DNA of 64,000 nucleotides, taken from NCBI GenBank assembly GCA_016196035.1, contig JACPYM010000091.1, forward strand, positions 2,501 through 66,500, in the 5' to 3' direction. Positions within the stretch are counted from its first letter, which is position 1. Every line of letters begins with the position of its first letter. The DNA is from Acidobacteriota bacterium. Lineage in GTDB: Bacteria > Acidobacteriota > Blastocatellia > RBC074. The position numbers and the translations under genes are program-made. A model generated the notes under the pieces. That model was not told the origin of the DNA. It worked only from the letters and a program-made list of their open reading frames with translations, and did not search any database. Below are positions 64,000 to 64,000 of this stretch, in pieces.

Positions 64000-64000
64000 G

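Overview
This 64 kb window is GC-rich chromosomal DNA, most likely from an Acidobacteriota member (Blastocatellia- or Solibacter-like). I infer this from the TIGR03437-type ('Solibacter C-terminal') domain at the end of the DUF3500 protein, two PSD1 (DUF1549/DUF1553) genes with two DUF1501 partners of the kind common in Acidobacteria, Planctomycetes and Verrucomicrobia, a DUF4062-STAND NTPase, an ECF/zf-HC2/DUF4097 locus and a PEP-CTERM protein. No rRNA, tRNA or prophage was recognised, and no convincing CRISPR array.

Layout. 0-5.7 kb: edge of an IS110-like transposase, a sodium/solute symporter, two paralogous lipoproteins, galK and a PEP-CTERM protein. 6.5-13.4 kb: secreted redox enzymes (DUF1111 dihaem oxidoreductase, vanadium-type haloperoxidase) and a convergent HupE/UreJ_2-DUF3500 pair. 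14-20 kb: TPR protein, SH3 lipoprotein and a large STAND NTPase. 20-25 kb: a RAYT-like Y1 transposase between 112-nt inverted repeats, a di-iron desaturase, and the sigma/anti-sigma/DUF4097 operon. 25-35 kb: a divergent pyrimidine block (minus: DUF1499, zinc finger, pyrR, four-helix-bundle gene, pyrB, pyrC, acyltransferase; plus: pyrK, Nudix, pyrD, M23 peptidase, pyrF). 35-45 kb: DUF3108 protein, then a long minus-strand run (rnr, DUF4380, a small-protein/HNH pair with HNH interrupted, a possible PD-(D/E)XK protein, thiG, DnaJ-like protein). 45-57 kb: the PSD1/DUF1501 genes, with an HDOD protein and a VapBC-like pair between them. 57-64 kb: large secreted proteins, an aspartate-type aminotransferase, coaD, rsmD, a GalE-like protein lacking the YxxxK lysine, and a partial gene.

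The strongest unexplained signal is the repeat landscape. Many intergenic gaps hold paired, inverted tracts built from short tandem units, usually 7 nt, each pair with its own sequence, folding into hairpins that begin at or next to a stop codon. The same heptads occur inside genes. CAATCCG tracts are translated in five genes, the two PSD1 paralogues each hold exactly five heptads in the same linker, and one PSD1 gene is frameshifted by an exactly 56-nt (8 x 7) insertion. A four-helix-bundle gene sits in the loop between two complementary heptad arms inside the pyr operon. Alongside are dispersed 125-180-nt palindromes with compensatory arm changes, a 32-bp perfect inverted repeat with a half copy inside rnr, and the transposase flanked by inverted repeats. 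Together they suggest an active small-repeat system that reshapes 3' ends, start regions and linkers.
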